Shown: positions 46,317 through 55,758, numbered from the stretch's first letter. The stretch is DNA of 64,000 nucleotides from Tardiphaga sp. P9-11 (GCF_008329525.1 NZ_NPKQ01000003.1:62001-126000); one strand, 5' to 3'. Program-made: numbers and translations. Notes: generated by a model not told the origin, from the letters alone.

Positions 46317-47550
46317 AGATCGCTTCGCGGGCCCGGACAGCACGCGGCGCATCCAGCGGGCTCGTGCCACCGGCGCCTTCGATATCCGCAAACAGGCCAT
46401 TGCGCGGCTGATAGACGCCCGCGATGGAAATGCCGTAATCGGGCGCGACCAGACTGTAACAGGTATTGATCAGCTTTGGAGACGTCGGCGTCGCGCCTGA
46501 CAGCAACGTCACGATGGCGCTCGCACAGGTCTTTGCCTGCGCATTTGCCGAGAACGCGGATTTGGGCATGGCGCCGGCAATACAGGCATCGCCGATCACG
46601 TGGATGTTCGGCACCTGCGTGGATTCGAGGCTGACGGGATTGATCGGACACCAGCCGGATTTATCGGTGACGCCAGCGATCTCCGCGATGCGTCCCGCGC
46701 GCTGCGGCGGGATGACATTGGCGACCTGAACCTGATGCGTCGCGAAATCGGTCACCAGCATATTGGTCGCCGGATCGACCGACGTAACCTTGCCGCCCTG
46801 CGACAGCGCGACCCACTCGATCAATCCTGGATACAGCTCCTGCCACGCCGCCTGAAACAGCCGCTGCTTCGAGAACGCGTCTTTCGAGTCGAGAATGATC
46901 AGCTTCGATCGCGGCTTGCGGGTCTTGAGGTAATGCGCAATCAGGCTCGCGCGCTCATAAGGTCCGGGCGGGCAACGAAAGGGATTGGCGGGAACGACGA
47001 TCGCAATCACGCCGCCATCGTCCATGGCTTCCAACTGGCGTCGCAGCAGCAGCGTCTGCTCGCCGGCCTTCCAGGCATGCGGCATGCGCAATGCCGCCGC
47101 CTCGTCATAGCCCGGCAGTGCGTCGAAGCGCAGATCGATTCCGGGCGACAGAACCAGCCGGTCGTAGCGCAGCGTCGATCCATCGGCGAGACCGACCGTG
47201 CGCGCCTGCGGGTCGATCGTCTGCGCCATTTGCGTGACGAGTTTGATGCCGCCCGTGGCGATTTTCTCGTAAGTGAATTGCTGGGCTTCGATGGCGCGGT
47301 CGCCGGCGATGACCTCGTTACTGAACGGGCACGCGACATATTGGCGATCAGCCGTCACCAGCGTGACATCCAGCGACGGATCGAGCTGCCGCAGCGCGCG
47401 TGCGCAACTGGCGCCGCCGAAACCGCCGCCGATCACGACGACGCGCGCAGGCGATTGCGCGAGGCTCGGCGAAGCCAGGGCGAGGGATGCCGTCGCCGCA
47501 GCGGCAGCGCGAAGAAACTCCCGTCGTGAGCTATGATTTTTCCGGGTCAT
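46270..47550 (-). CDS. fccB: Flavocytochrome c sulfide dehydrogenase flavoprotein subunit (FccB-like)
   Basis: Periplasmic FAD enzyme oxidising sulfide to polysulfide/sulfur, or serving as the SoxF partner that helps reactivate SoxYZ; 426 residues. Tat signal SSRREFLRAAAAATASLAL, FAD motif VVIGGGFGGASCARALRQ, GDACIAGAMPKSAFSANAQAKTCA near the end. Redox-active cysteines occur at YVACPFSNEV and in KSGWCPINPVSLESTQ, as in FccB. It follows a small cytochrome gene by one base and precedes soxX, so it belongs to the same transcript. Confidence 0.92.
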   Translation of the reverse strand: MTRKNHSSRREFLRAAAAATASLALASPSLAQSPARVVVIGGGFGGASCARALRQLDPSLDVTLVTADRQYVACPFSNEVIAGDRAIEAQQFTYEKIATGGIKLVTQMAQTIDPQARTVGLADGSTLRYDRLVLSPGIDLRFDALPGYDEAAALRMPHAWKAGEQTLLLRRQLEAMDDGGVIAIVVPANPFRCPPGPYERASLIAHYLKTRKPRSKLIILDSKDAFSKQRLFQAAWQELYPGLIEWVALSQGGKVTSVDPATNMLVTDFATHQVQVANVIPPQRAGRIAEIAGVTDKSGWCPINPVSLESTQVPNIHVIGDACIAGAMPKSAFSANAQAKTCASAIVTLLSGATPTSPKLINTCYSLVAPDYGISIAGVYQPRNGLFADIEGAGGTSPLDAPRAVRAREAIYARSWFETIGAEVFG

Positions 47551-47551
47551 A

Positions 47552-47839
47552 CTATTTCTGCGTTGCCAGCCAGGCCGCAATCGACCCGATTTCGTCTTCG
47601 GAAAAGCCTTTGGCGATCCGCGTCATCACCGTGGCCGGCATCGATCCATTGCGGAAGGCCAGCAGCGTCGATCGCGTCGCATCGGCATCGCGCCCATAGA
47701 TGTTAGGGATGGCCTGCGATGTCGGTGCATGGCAGCCCGAGCACGACGCCGCTCCGGGCGGCGGCGCCGATGCCGCCCGGACCGGCACCGCCGAGGCGAC
47801 GATCAGGCCGATCGCAAGTGAGGTACGCAACGTCTTCAT
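47552..47839 (-). CDS. Small monohaem cytochrome c
   Basis: A 95-residue exported class I cytochrome: signal peptide (about 1-27), one haem motif CSGCH, and a distal Met (RNGSMPATVMTRIAKGF). Size and place before fccB suggest the FccA-type electron acceptor of the flavoprotein; it could equally take electrons from the upstream Mo-hydroxylase. ATG at 47839 is preferred; an in-frame ATG at 47869 would extend the leader by ten residues. Confidence 0.88.
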   Translation of the reverse strand: MKTLRTSLAIGLIVASAVPVRAASAPPPGAASCSGCHAPTSQAIPNIYGRDADATRSTLLAFRNGSMPATVMTRIAKGFSEDEIGSIAAWLATQK

Positions 47840-47881
47840 GAGCGAGATCCAGTGACGGGCAGCAACCATGGCGACCGTCGT

Positions 47882-50056
47882 TTACGCAAAGATGATGTCG
47901 TGGTTCTTCAGCGGCACGGAACGGATGCGTTTCCCGGTCGCGGCAAAATAGGCATTCAGCACGGCCGGCGCCGCAACGCAGATCGTCGGCTCACCAACGC
48001 CGCCCCAGAAGCCGCCTGACGGCATCAGGATCGACTCGACCTTCGGCATCTCTTTCATGGTCATCGATGGATAGGTGTCGAAGTTCTCCTGCTCGATGCG
48101 GCCACCCTTCACCGTGCACTCGCCATAGAACAGCGCCGACAAGCCGTAGACGAACGAGCCGGCAATCTGGCGATCGATCTGCCAGGGATTCACCGCGTAA
48201 CCCGGATCTGTGGCGGCAACGATGCGATGGATCTTGATCTTGTTACCACCCGTCACCGAAATTTCCGTCGCCGCCGCCACATAGCTGCCGAAACCCATAT
48301 GCTGGCAGATGCCGCGAAACACGCCTTGTGGCGCCGGCGTCGTCCAGCCGATCCTTTCAGCGACCGCATTGAGCACGGCCAGATGCTTGGGATGTTTGGT
48401 CATCAGCTTGCGGCGGAATTCGAGCGGGTCCTGACCGACCGAATGGGCGAGCTCATCCATGAAGCTCTCGAGATAGATCGCATTCTGGTTGACGTTGACG
48501 CCGCGCCAGAAACCCGGCGGCACATGCGGGTTGCGCATGGAATGGTCGATCAGCAAATTCGGAACGGTGTAGCCGATCGCAGCCTCGCCGCTGGCATTCA
48601 GACCCTGGAAAGTGACGGTATCCATCCCGTTCTGCATGGCCTCAGGACGCACACTGGCCAGGATAGACTGGCCGGAAATGCGCATGTGCAAACCGATCAG
48701 ATTGTTATCGGCATCAAAGGCGCCGATCAGCTTGCTCTGCGTGACGGGATGATAGCGGCCGTGCAGCATGTCCTCTTCGCGCGACCACATCAGTTTGATC
48801 GGCGTGCCGGGCATCTGCTTGGCGATAGCCACCGCCTGCCGGACGTAATCGGTCATCCCGCGCCGACCGAAGCCGCCGCCCGGCATGATCTTGTAAACCT
48901 CGCATTTGTCGCTCGGCAGGCCTGACGCTTCGACAGCGGCCGCAAACACGGCTTCGCCGTTCTGCGTGCCGGTCCAGACCTCGCACTTCTCCGCCGTATA
49001 GAGCACCGTCGCGTTCATCGGCTCCATGGTGGCGTGGTTCTGATAGGGATAGGCGTAGACCGCCTCCACCGTCTTCGCAGCACTAGCGAACGCTGCTTTA
49101 ACGTCGCCGGCCTTGTTGCCGACGAAAGCGGGCTGCGCAGCGTCGAGGCCTTCCTGCAGCCACTTGCCGATGGACTCGCTGGACACGTTGGCGTTCTTGC
49201 CGTCGTCCCAGACGACCGGCATCGTTTCCAGCGCCGACTTGGCGTGCCACCATGTATCGGCGACCACAGCCACGGCGCTCTCGCCGACGCGCACGACCTT
49301 CTTGACGCCCTTCATGCCAAGAATCTTGCTATCGTCGAAACTCTTCAGCGTGCCACCGAACACCGGGCAATCCTTGATCGCGGCATTCAGCATTCCCGGC
49401 AGCTTGATATCCGCGCCGTAGATCATCTTGCCGTTGGTCTTCTCGACCGTATCGAGTCGCTTCAGCGGTTTGCCCGCGATGGTCCAGTCCTTGGGATCCT
49501 TCAGCTTGACGTCGGCCGGCGGTTGCAGCTTCGCCGCCGCTTCCGCGACCTTGCCGTAAGTGACGGTGCGTCCCGACGGGACATGGGTGATGACGCCCTT
49601 GCTGGTCGCGCATTCCGACACAGGTGCGGCCCATTCATTGGCGGCCGCCTGGATCAGCATCAGGCGCGCAGCGGCACCACCTTTGCGGACGTATTCATGC
49701 GAGGTGCGGACGCCGCGGCTGCCGCCCGTGGAGAAGTCACCCCAGACGCGCTTGCGTGCGACACTTTGTCCGGGCGTCGGATACTCCGTCGTGACCTTCG
49801 ACCAGTCGCATTCAAGTTCCTCGGCAACTAGCTGCGCCAGACCGGTCAGCGTTCCCTGCCCCATCTCGGACCGCGCGATACGTACGACAACGGTCTCATC
49901 AGGCCGGACCACCACCCAGGCATTGACCTCGAGCGTGCCATCGGCCGCATGGACTGCGGTCGGGCCGCCAAAAGGAATACCGAGTGCTAGTCCGCTGCCG
50001 ATAGCAGCGGTTCCCAGGACAAACGAGCGGCGATTGAGTTGCGGAGCATGACCCAT
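47882..50056 (-). CDS. Tat-exported molybdopterin-binding dehydrogenase subunit (xanthine dehydrogenase/IorB family)
   Basis: Large catalytic subunit of a Mo-hydroxylase, 724 residues, with a Tat signal LNRRSFVLGTAAIGSGLAL. Family regions: RIARSEMGQGTLTGLAQLVAEEL, YPYQNHATMEPMNATV, MPGGGFGRRGMTDYVRQAVAIAKQM, and C-terminal GGFWGGVGEPTICVAAPAVLNA with the Glu expected at the Mo site. It pairs with the 2Fe-2S gene upstream, as in isoquinoline 1-oxidoreductase and membrane aldehyde dehydrogenases. The substrate is unknown; operon context raises a sulfur or aldehyde compound. Confidence 0.93.
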   Translation of the reverse strand: MGHAPQLNRRSFVLGTAAIGSGLALGIPFGGPTAVHAADGTLEVNAWVVVRPDETVVVRIARSEMGQGTLTGLAQLVAEELECDWSKVTTEYPTPGQSVARKRVWGDFSTGGSRGVRTSHEYVRKGGAAARLMLIQAAANEWAAPVSECATSKGVITHVPSGRTVTYGKVAEAAAKLQPPADVKLKDPKDWTIAGKPLKRLDTVEKTNGKMIYGADIKLPGMLNAAIKDCPVFGGTLKSFDDSKILGMKGVKKVVRVGESAVAVVADTWWHAKSALETMPVVWDDGKNANVSSESIGKWLQEGLDAAQPAFVGNKAGDVKAAFASAAKTVEAVYAYPYQNHATMEPMNATVLYTAEKCEVWTGTQNGEAVFAAAVEASGLPSDKCEVYKIMPGGGFGRRGMTDYVRQAVAIAKQMPGTPIKLMWSREEDMLHGRYHPVTQSKLIGAFDADNNLIGLHMRISGQSILASVRPEAMQNGMDTVTFQGLNASGEAAIGYTVPNLLIDHSMRNPHVPPGFWRGVNVNQNAIYLESFMDELAHSVGQDPLEFRRKLMTKHPKHLAVLNAVAERIGWTTPAPQGVFRGICQHMGFGSYVAAATEISVTGGNKIKIHRIVAATDPGYAVNPWQIDRQIAGSFVYGLSALFYGECTVKGGRIEQENFDTYPSMTMKEMPKVESILMPSGGFWGGVGEPTICVAAPAVLNAYFAATGKRIRSVPLKNHDIIFA

Positions 50057-50067
50057 GACCATCTCCC

Positions 50068-50517
50068 TCAAGCGCTTGCGGCAGCGTGAATCGCTTCACG
50101 CACCTGCTGGAACGTGCCGCAGCGGCAGATATTGGTGATGGCGAGGTCGATATCCTCATCGGTCGGCTGGGGAATCGTCTCCAGCAGCGCTGCAACTGCC
50201 ATGATCATGCCGCTCTGGCAGTAGCCACATTGCGGGACGTCGTGATCGATCCAGGCCTGTTGCACCTTGTGCACGGCCCCCTCGGACGCGAGGCCCTCAA
50301 TCGTCGTGACCTGTTTTCCGATCGCTTCACTCAATGCCATGCTGCAGGAACGCACCTGCTGGCCATCGACATGAACGGTGCAGGCACCGCATTGCGCAAC
50401 GCCGCATCCATATTTCGTCCCCGTCAGCCCGGCATTTTCGCGGATCGCCCATAGCAACGGCGTGTCCGGCTCGACATCGATCTCGTAGCTTCGTCCATTG
50501 ATCGTGAGGCTTGCCAT
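50068..50517 (-). CDS. 2Fe-2S subunit of the Mo-hydroxylase
   Basis: A 149-residue electron-transfer subunit with two 2Fe-2S sites: the plant-type site in [17 protein letters not shown] plus a fourth Cys (RSC), and the helical site in CGYCQSGM with NICRCGTF. It has no signal peptide and would be carried out with the Tat-signal catalytic subunit. It is first in the operon that continues through the catalytic subunit, cytochrome, fccB and sox genes. The ATG at 50517 gives the canonical N-terminus. Confidence 0.95.
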   Translation of the reverse strand: MASLTINGRSYEIDVEPDTPLLWAIRENAGLTGTKYGCGVAQCGACTVHVDGQQVRSCSMALSEAIGKQVTTIEGLASEGAVHKVQQAWIDHDVPQCGYCQSGMIMAVAALLETIPQPTDEDIDLAITNICRCGTFQQVREAIHAAASA

Positions 50518-50970
50518 CGCATTTCCCCGAGGTCTTGGCGCATATCGCCGTTTGCACAAACATTCCCCTGAAACTGGAAGAACTCCAAATCAAATGTTTG
50601 GTGACCGCAGGGCTCGAAGATGTCGGCGATGTCCCTGCCATACGGACGTCAAAGTCGTCACGCGGGATTTTCTGTTTGCATGTGTTCTATCACCGCAGGT
50701 CGAACACAATACGATCACACAAGGATCCGATCATCGCGCGACAGGCCGCCCTGGCATCGGCGAACGGGCAGATCGCATGGGGCAAAATCGGAAACGGCTT
50801 GAGATCGCCATTGGCGAAGCCCGGCAGCGCCGTACGCAGGATAACCGCCGAATCGCTGTCGCGATTTACTTGGTGAGAGTTGCGCGGAACACGGGATGAT
50901 TGTCGCACGCCGCTCGACGCACCGCGGTCGGATTGGTAAGCCGTCTCCGCAAGGAGACCTGAGTCGAGAT
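50518..50970. other. Gene-free 453-bp divergent spacer upstream of the Mo/Fcc/Sox operon
   Basis: No convincing gene lies here. A dyad CCAAA-N7-TTTGG (50585-50601) sits 68 bp upstream of the 2Fe-2S start codon and could be an operator for the operon. AT-richer patches nearby could hold promoters. The rest, up to the ATPase start, shows no recognisable RNA or regulatory family. Confidence 0.45.
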
Positions 50971-52470
50971 ATGACCGTTGCGATCGAGATGGGGCAGACG
51001 ACGTCAGGCGCCCCGGCGGCTCTGGACCTCGAGGAACTGCTGGCGACGCGCCTGCTCGTGCAGGGCAATTCAGGTTCCGGAAAATCGCATCTGCTGCGCC
51101 GGCTGCTCGAACAGAGCGCCCCATGGGTGCAGCAAACCATCATCGATCCTGAAGGCGATTTCGTTTCACTGGCCGAGCGATTCGGCCATCTGGTGATCGA
51201 TGCCGACGCGCACACGGAGCGCGGGCTGCAGGTCGCCGGCGAGCGTGCACGCATGCATCGCGTCTCCACGGTGCTCAATCTCGAAGGCCTTGACGCCGAG
51301 AATCAGATGCGCCGCGCGGCGGCATTTCTCGGCGGGTTGTTCGACGCGCCGCGCGACCACTGGTACCCGATGCTCGTGGTGGTGGATGAAGCCCAGTTGT
51401 TCGCCCCTGCGGTCGCCGGCGAGGTGTCCGACGAAGCACGCAAGCTCTCGCTCAACGCGATGACCAACCTGATGTGCCGGGGCCGCAAGCGCGGGCTTGC
51501 GGGTGTCATCGCTACACAGCGACTGGCGAAGCTCGCCAAGAATGTCGCGGCCGAAGCGTCGAATTTCCTGATGGGCCGCACCTTCCTCGATATCGATATG
51601 GCGCGCGCCGCCGACCTTCTGGGCATGGAGCGGCGACAGGCCGAATCCTTCCGCGATCTTGAGCGCGGACAATTCATGGCGCTGGGTCCCGCTCTCTCCC
51701 GTCGTCCGCTGGGCCTGCGCATCGGTGCAACAGAAACTGCGCCGCGCAATGCAACGCCGCGCCTGATGCCGCTGCCGGAAGCAACTCTCGAAGACGTCCG
51801 CGCCACGATTCTCGCAGCGCCGCCACCGGAGCCTGTCCGGCCGCAGCGCCGCACGCCATCGTCGCCCGACCTGCTCGGCCAGCTCATGGCCGCGAAATCC
51901 GCCGCACTGGAGATTCGCCCGGAAACGCCGGAGGCGCCGATCAGCGCCGAGGAACTCGCGCGGCGGCGCGAACGCGTCGACCGCGTATTGCAAGCCTTGA
52001 TGGCCGAACCCGATGCCGGATTCCGTGTCGTCGGCGTGCTCTATCAGGAATTCGTGGTCCGCTGCCGGATCGAGGGTCTCGGCGCTGCTGTGCCGGATCT
52101 CGATGACTTCCGCCGGATGTTGACGCGGGCCCGCGCCGGCCTTGGCTCCGACGTGACTGATGATGACGGCTGGCAGGACGTCTCCGTTCGCGCCTCGGTT
52201 CTGCCAGATGACATGCAGGGCGTCTTCATGATGATCGCCCGTGCCGCCAAGGAAGGCTGGCCCTGCCCGAGCAATGCCGCGATCGCCCGCGCCTATGGCT
52301 CGCATTCGCTGCGCCGCGCACAGCGCCTGCTGAACTATATCGAGGAGCAGGGCCTGATCGTGTGCCAGCTTGATGGCGCCGGTCGGCGCATTGTGACGCT
52401 GGTCGAACTGGCCTGGGCCACGGCTCCGGGCGATCCCAATGCCGAGGAAGTGCCGGCGGAACAGGCCTGA
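50971..52470 (+). CDS. HerA/DUF87-like ATPase
   Basis: A 499-residue P-loop protein of the HerA-FtsK superfamily: Walker A LLVQGNSGSGKSHLLRRLL (about 30-48), Walker B MLVVVDEAQLFAP, and sensor-region GVIATQRLAKLAKNVAAEASNFLMGRTFLD. The second half (about 290-499) is a helical region ending in a winged-helix-like segment (AIARAYGSHSLRRAQRLLNYIEEQGLI). Homologs pump DNA with NurA nucleases, but no nuclease gene is adjacent. The ATG at 50971 follows AAGGAG. It converges on the regulator gene with 7 bp between stops. Confidence 0.85.
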   Translation: MTVAIEMGQTTSGAPAALDLEELLATRLLVQGNSGSGKSHLLRRLLEQSAPWVQQTIIDPEGDFVSLAERFGHLVIDADAHTERGLQVAGERARMHRVSTVLNLEGLDAENQMRRAAAFLGGLFDAPRDHWYPMLVVVDEAQLFAPAVAGEVSDEARKLSLNAMTNLMCRGRKRGLAGVIATQRLAKLAKNVAAEASNFLMGRTFLDIDMARAADLLGMERRQAESFRDLERGQFMALGPALSRRPLGLRIGATETAPRNATPRLMPLPEATLEDVRATILAAPPPEPVRPQRRTPSSPDLLGQLMAAKSAALEIRPETPEAPISAEELARRRERVDRVLQALMAEPDAGFRVVGVLYQEFVVRCRIEGLGAAVPDLDDFRRMLTRARAGLGSDVTDDDGWQDVSVRASVLPDDMQGVFMMIARAAKEGWPCPSNAAIARAYGSHSLRRAQRLLNYIEEQGLIVCQLDGAGRRIVTLVELAWATAPGDPNAEEVPAEQA

Positions 52471-52477
52471 CGCCGCG

Positions 52478-53917
52478 TCAGTCCGCCGAGAAGCCGAACG
52501 GAACGTTCAGCGTCCTGAAATCATCCGGCAACAGCTCACGGCCGATCGGAAGCGCCGAACGTGCGGCGCATCGTGGACGGTGGCAGACTCGGCATGCGAC
52601 ACCGATCGGTGTGGGTGCATCCGCGCGTGGCGCTGATGCATCGCGCGTATAGATCAACTGACTTGCGTACTCGGCTGCACAACCGATCGCGATAGCGCGC
52701 TCGACGCGCTGCGCGCCGAACGCCCCTCCTCCGGCCGTAACGGTGCGGGCGATGGAGAAAAAACGCTGGCCATCCGGCAATTCCAGCCACTGCGTAACGA
52801 TCTGACGCGGCGTTTTGAAAACGTCGTGGACGGACCAGAGCGGGCACGCACCGCCGTGCTTCGCAAAGGGAAAGCCCGCACCATCAAGCAGTTTTGAAAT
52901 ATTGCCGGCAGGATCGACGCGGATCAGAAAGAACGGCACTTTTTCGGCACCCGGCCTTTGCAAGGTGGTGATGCGATGCGCGGTCTGCTCGAAGCTGGTG
53001 CCGAATTGACGCGCCAGTGCTTCGAGATCGTAACGACGTGTCTCGGCAGCGCGTGCGAAGGCTGCATAGGGCATGATCAATGCTGCAGCGGCGTAGCCTG
53101 CGAGCGCCCGGCGCGCGAGAAGTTCGGCGCTTTTGGTCGTGAACTGACCGTCTTCGAGCGCGGTGCCGATCTCGTTCTCCATTTCGAGATAGACGAGTTG
53201 CTGTGCGAGTTGAAAGTTGAGGCTCGCGGTGTCGAGCGAGTCCTCAAGCAGCAATTGCTTGCGGTGCAGATCAAGCCGCCTGACCGAGCCAAGCATGACG
53301 TCCGGCGGCAGATAACGGACCTGCAGTCTGTGGCGAGTCTTGAGGCGCTCGACGAAACCGCTCGTACCCGACGTCGCCTGGACGAGGCGTTCGGCGGCGT
53401 CGTCGATCACAGCGAAATTGTTGCGGCGTGCGGCGAGAAACCGCCTGACCTCGGCAACGGGATCGTTGGCATCGAAGCCCGCGCTATCCAAAGATAACGC
53501 GCCACCGGTGAGCGCCGGAGCACGTCGATCCGCGAGCGCGAGCTGCTCCTCGCGATAGGCCGTGTAGAGGCGCAGGAAAGCCTCGGCCATGCCGGGATAG
53601 CTGACCGCGAGATCGCTGATTTCAAGCGCGGGGATATCGATGTCCGAGAACATCGGCTCCTTCAGGATCGATTGCATCCGCGCCGTATTGTCGGCACCGC
53701 CGTCACCCGCCAAATCCGCCAGATCGATCGTGTAAGTGCGGGCCAGCCGCAGCAGCATGTCGGCGGTCATCGGCCGCTGATTGCGCTCCAGCAGTGCGAC
53801 ATAGGGCGCGGATATTTCAAGATCGGCCGCCATATCGGCCTGAGTCAGGCCCAAATCGCGCCGAAGTCGCCGCAGTCGCGGTCCCATAAAGACAGAACGA
53901 CCAGCTGAGGCGGCCAT
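52478..53917 (-). CDS. XRE-family regulator with ImmA/IrrE-like domain (ScfR/RamB type)
   Basis: A 479-residue short-chain fatty-acyl-type regulator: HTH (about 12-70, GLTQADMAADLEISAPYVALLERNQ), a central DUF955-like region (about 140-300), and a C-terminal domain with CRVCHRPRC that may bind metal. Such proteins (RamB, ScfR, MccR) respond to acyl-CoA and regulate glyoxylate or methylcitrate genes. It is divergent from aceA; two CTTGTAA-type sites lie between. ATG at 53917 is used, with 53929 as an alternative. Confidence 0.9.
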   Translation of the reverse strand: MAASAGRSVFMGPRLRRLRRDLGLTQADMAADLEISAPYVALLERNQRPMTADMLLRLARTYTIDLADLAGDGGADNTARMQSILKEPMFSDIDIPALEISDLAVSYPGMAEAFLRLYTAYREEQLALADRRAPALTGGALSLDSAGFDANDPVAEVRRFLAARRNNFAVIDDAAERLVQATSGTSGFVERLKTRHRLQVRYLPPDVMLGSVRRLDLHRKQLLLEDSLDTASLNFQLAQQLVYLEMENEIGTALEDGQFTTKSAELLARRALAGYAAAALIMPYAAFARAAETRRYDLEALARQFGTSFEQTAHRITTLQRPGAEKVPFFLIRVDPAGNISKLLDGAGFPFAKHGGACPLWSVHDVFKTPRQIVTQWLELPDGQRFFSIARTVTAGGGAFGAQRVERAIAIGCAAEYASQLIYTRDASAPRADAPTPIGVACRVCHRPRCAARSALPIGRELLPDDFRTLNVPFGFSAD

Positions 53918-53932
53918 CGCATACTCCAATAC

Positions 53933-53982
53933 CTTGTAATTACCTTACAGACTTACACGTCTATCTTGTAAAGTATGACAAG
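53933..53982. promoter_or_regulatory. Paired CTTGTAA sites, candidate operators of the aceA regulator
   Basis: CTTGTAATTACCTTACAG (53933-53950) and CTTGTAAAGTATGACAAG (53965-53982) are related dyads; the second has perfect CTTGT/ACAAG arms. Their starts are 32 bp apart, about three helical turns. They lie between the regulator start and aceA, so one protein could control both. Confidence 0.5.
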
Positions 53983-54063
53983 TTATCTGCGTTCCGTCTA
54001 GCGGCTGGCGATCCCGCGCTTACAACCCATGCAGGTTTTTCGTCAGCCAAAGGGATCAAGAAA

Positions 54064-55698
54064 ATGAACTTCCAACCACGCGGGATTAGCGAACAGAGCA
54101 TCCGTGGCACCGGCGCCTACCAGAACGAGATCGAGGCCGCATCCGCGCTGCTCAAGACCCAGCCGACCTGGAACGGCGTGACCGCCGAAGCCATTGCGCG
54201 CATGCGCCTGCAGAACCGCTTCAAGACCGGCCTCGACGTCGCGCGCTATACCGCGTCGCTAATGCGTGCCGACATGGCAGCCTATGATGCCGACACCACC
54301 AAATACACCCAGTCGCTCGGCTGCTGGCATGGCTTCATCGCCCAGCAGAAGCTGATCTCGGTCAAGAAGCACTTCGGCACTACCGATCGTACCTACCTGT
54401 ATCTGTCGGGCTGGATGATCGCCGCACTGCGCTCGGAATTCGGCCCGCTGCCGGATCAGTCGATGCACGAGAAGACCTCGGTGCCGGCACTGATCGAAGA
54501 GCTTTACACCTTCCTGCGTCAGGCGGACTCCCGTGAGCTCAACGACATCTTCCGCAACCTCGACGCCGCCCGCAAGGCTGGCGACAAGGCGAAGGAAGCG
54601 GCATTGATCGAGAAGATCGACAACTTCCAGACCCACGTCGTCCCGGTCATCGCCGACATCGACGCCGGCTTCGGCAATGCCGAAGCGACCTATCTTCTGG
54701 CCAAGAAGATGATCGAGGCCGGTGCCTGCGCGCTGCAGATCGAGAACCAGGTGTCGGACGAGAAGCAGTGCGGCCATCAGGACGGCAAGGTCACCGTGCC
54801 GCACGAGGTCTTCCTGGCGAAGATTCGCGCCTGCCGCCACGCCTTCCTCGAAATGGGCGTCGAAGACGGCATCATCGTCACCCGCACCGATTCGCTTGGC
54901 GCCGGCCTGACGCAGCAGATCGCTGTCAGCCACAAGCCGGGTGACCTTGGCGACCAGTACAACAGCTTCCTGGATTGCGAGGAAATCACCGCTGACAATG
55001 CGAAGAACGGCGACGTCATCATCAACCGCAATGGCAAGATGATGCGTCCGAAGCGCCTGCCCAGCAACCTGTACCAGTTCCGCGAAGGCACCGGTCAGGA
55101 CCGCGTCGTGCTCGACTGCATCACCTCGTTGCAGAACGGCTCCGACCTGTTGTGGATCGAAACCGAAAAGCCGAATATCGAGCAGATCGCCAAAATGGTC
55201 GATCGCATTCGCGAAGTGATCCCGAATGCGAAGCTGGCCTATAACAACTCGCCGTCATTCAACTGGACGCTCAACTTCCGTTGGCAGGTCTATGACGCGA
55301 TGAAGGAAGCCGGCAAGGATGTCAGCAAGTACAACCGTGCCGAGCTGATGAAGGCCGAATACGACAGCACCCCGCTGGCGCAGGAAGCCGACGAACTGAT
55401 CCGCACCTTCCAGGCAGATTCGGCCAAGCGCGCCGGCATCTTCCATCATCTGATCACGCTGCCGACCTATCACACGGCTGCGCTGTCGACCGACAACCTC
55501 GCCAAGGAGTATTTCGGCGAACAAGGCATGCTGGGTTACGTCAAGAACGTCCAGCGCGCCGAAATCCGCCAGAGCATCGCCTGCGTCCGCCACCAGAACA
55601 TGGCTGGCTCGGACATCGGTGACGATCACAAGGAATATTTCGCCGGCGAGGCTGCCCTGAAGGCGGGTGGCGCACACAACACGATGAACCAATTCTAA
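54064..55698 (+). CDS. aceA: Isocitrate lyase
   Basis: Glyoxylate-shunt enzyme splitting isocitrate into succinate and glyoxylate, needed for growth on acetyl-CoA from fatty or aromatic acids; 544 residues. The active-site loop reads EKQCGHQDGKVTVPHEVF with the catalytic Cys; SLGCWHGFIAQQKLIS and YNNSPSFNW are also characteristic. The length is greater than the roughly 430-residue classic bacterial form, marking the long isocitrate-lyase branch. The adjacent regulator and operators imply control by acyl-CoA. A long hairpin follows. Confidence 0.96.
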   Translation: MNFQPRGISEQSIRGTGAYQNEIEAASALLKTQPTWNGVTAEAIARMRLQNRFKTGLDVARYTASLMRADMAAYDADTTKYTQSLGCWHGFIAQQKLISVKKHFGTTDRTYLYLSGWMIAALRSEFGPLPDQSMHEKTSVPALIEELYTFLRQADSRELNDIFRNLDAARKAGDKAKEAALIEKIDNFQTHVVPVIADIDAGFGNAEATYLLAKKMIEAGACALQIENQVSDEKQCGHQDGKVTVPHEVFLAKIRACRHAFLEMGVEDGIIVTRTDSLGAGLTQQIAVSHKPGDLGDQYNSFLDCEEITADNAKNGDVIINRNGKMMRPKRLPSNLYQFREGTGQDRVVLDCITSLQNGSDLLWIETEKPNIEQIAKMVDRIREVIPNAKLAYNNSPSFNWTLNFRWQVYDAMKEAGKDVSKYNRAELMKAEYDSTPLAQEADELIRTFQADSAKRAGIFHHLITLPTYHTAALSTDNLAKEYFGEQGMLGYVKNVQRAEIRQSIACVRHQNMAGSDIGDDHKEYFAGEAALKAGGAHNTMNQF

Positions 55699-55722
55699 TC
55701 GTCACGGTTCAGCTCGTCGCTA

Positions 55723-55758
55723 AATCAGCCTGGGGTCTTGTCAGACCTCAGGCTGATT
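55723..55758 (+). terminator. Long hairpin after aceA
   Basis: A 16-bp stem (one G-T pair) with a 4-base loop: AATCAGCCTGGGGTCT pairs with AGACCTCAGGCTGATT around TGTC. It begins 24 bases after the aceA stop. Few T follow, so it may end transcription less sharply or protect the 3' end. Confidence 0.75.
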
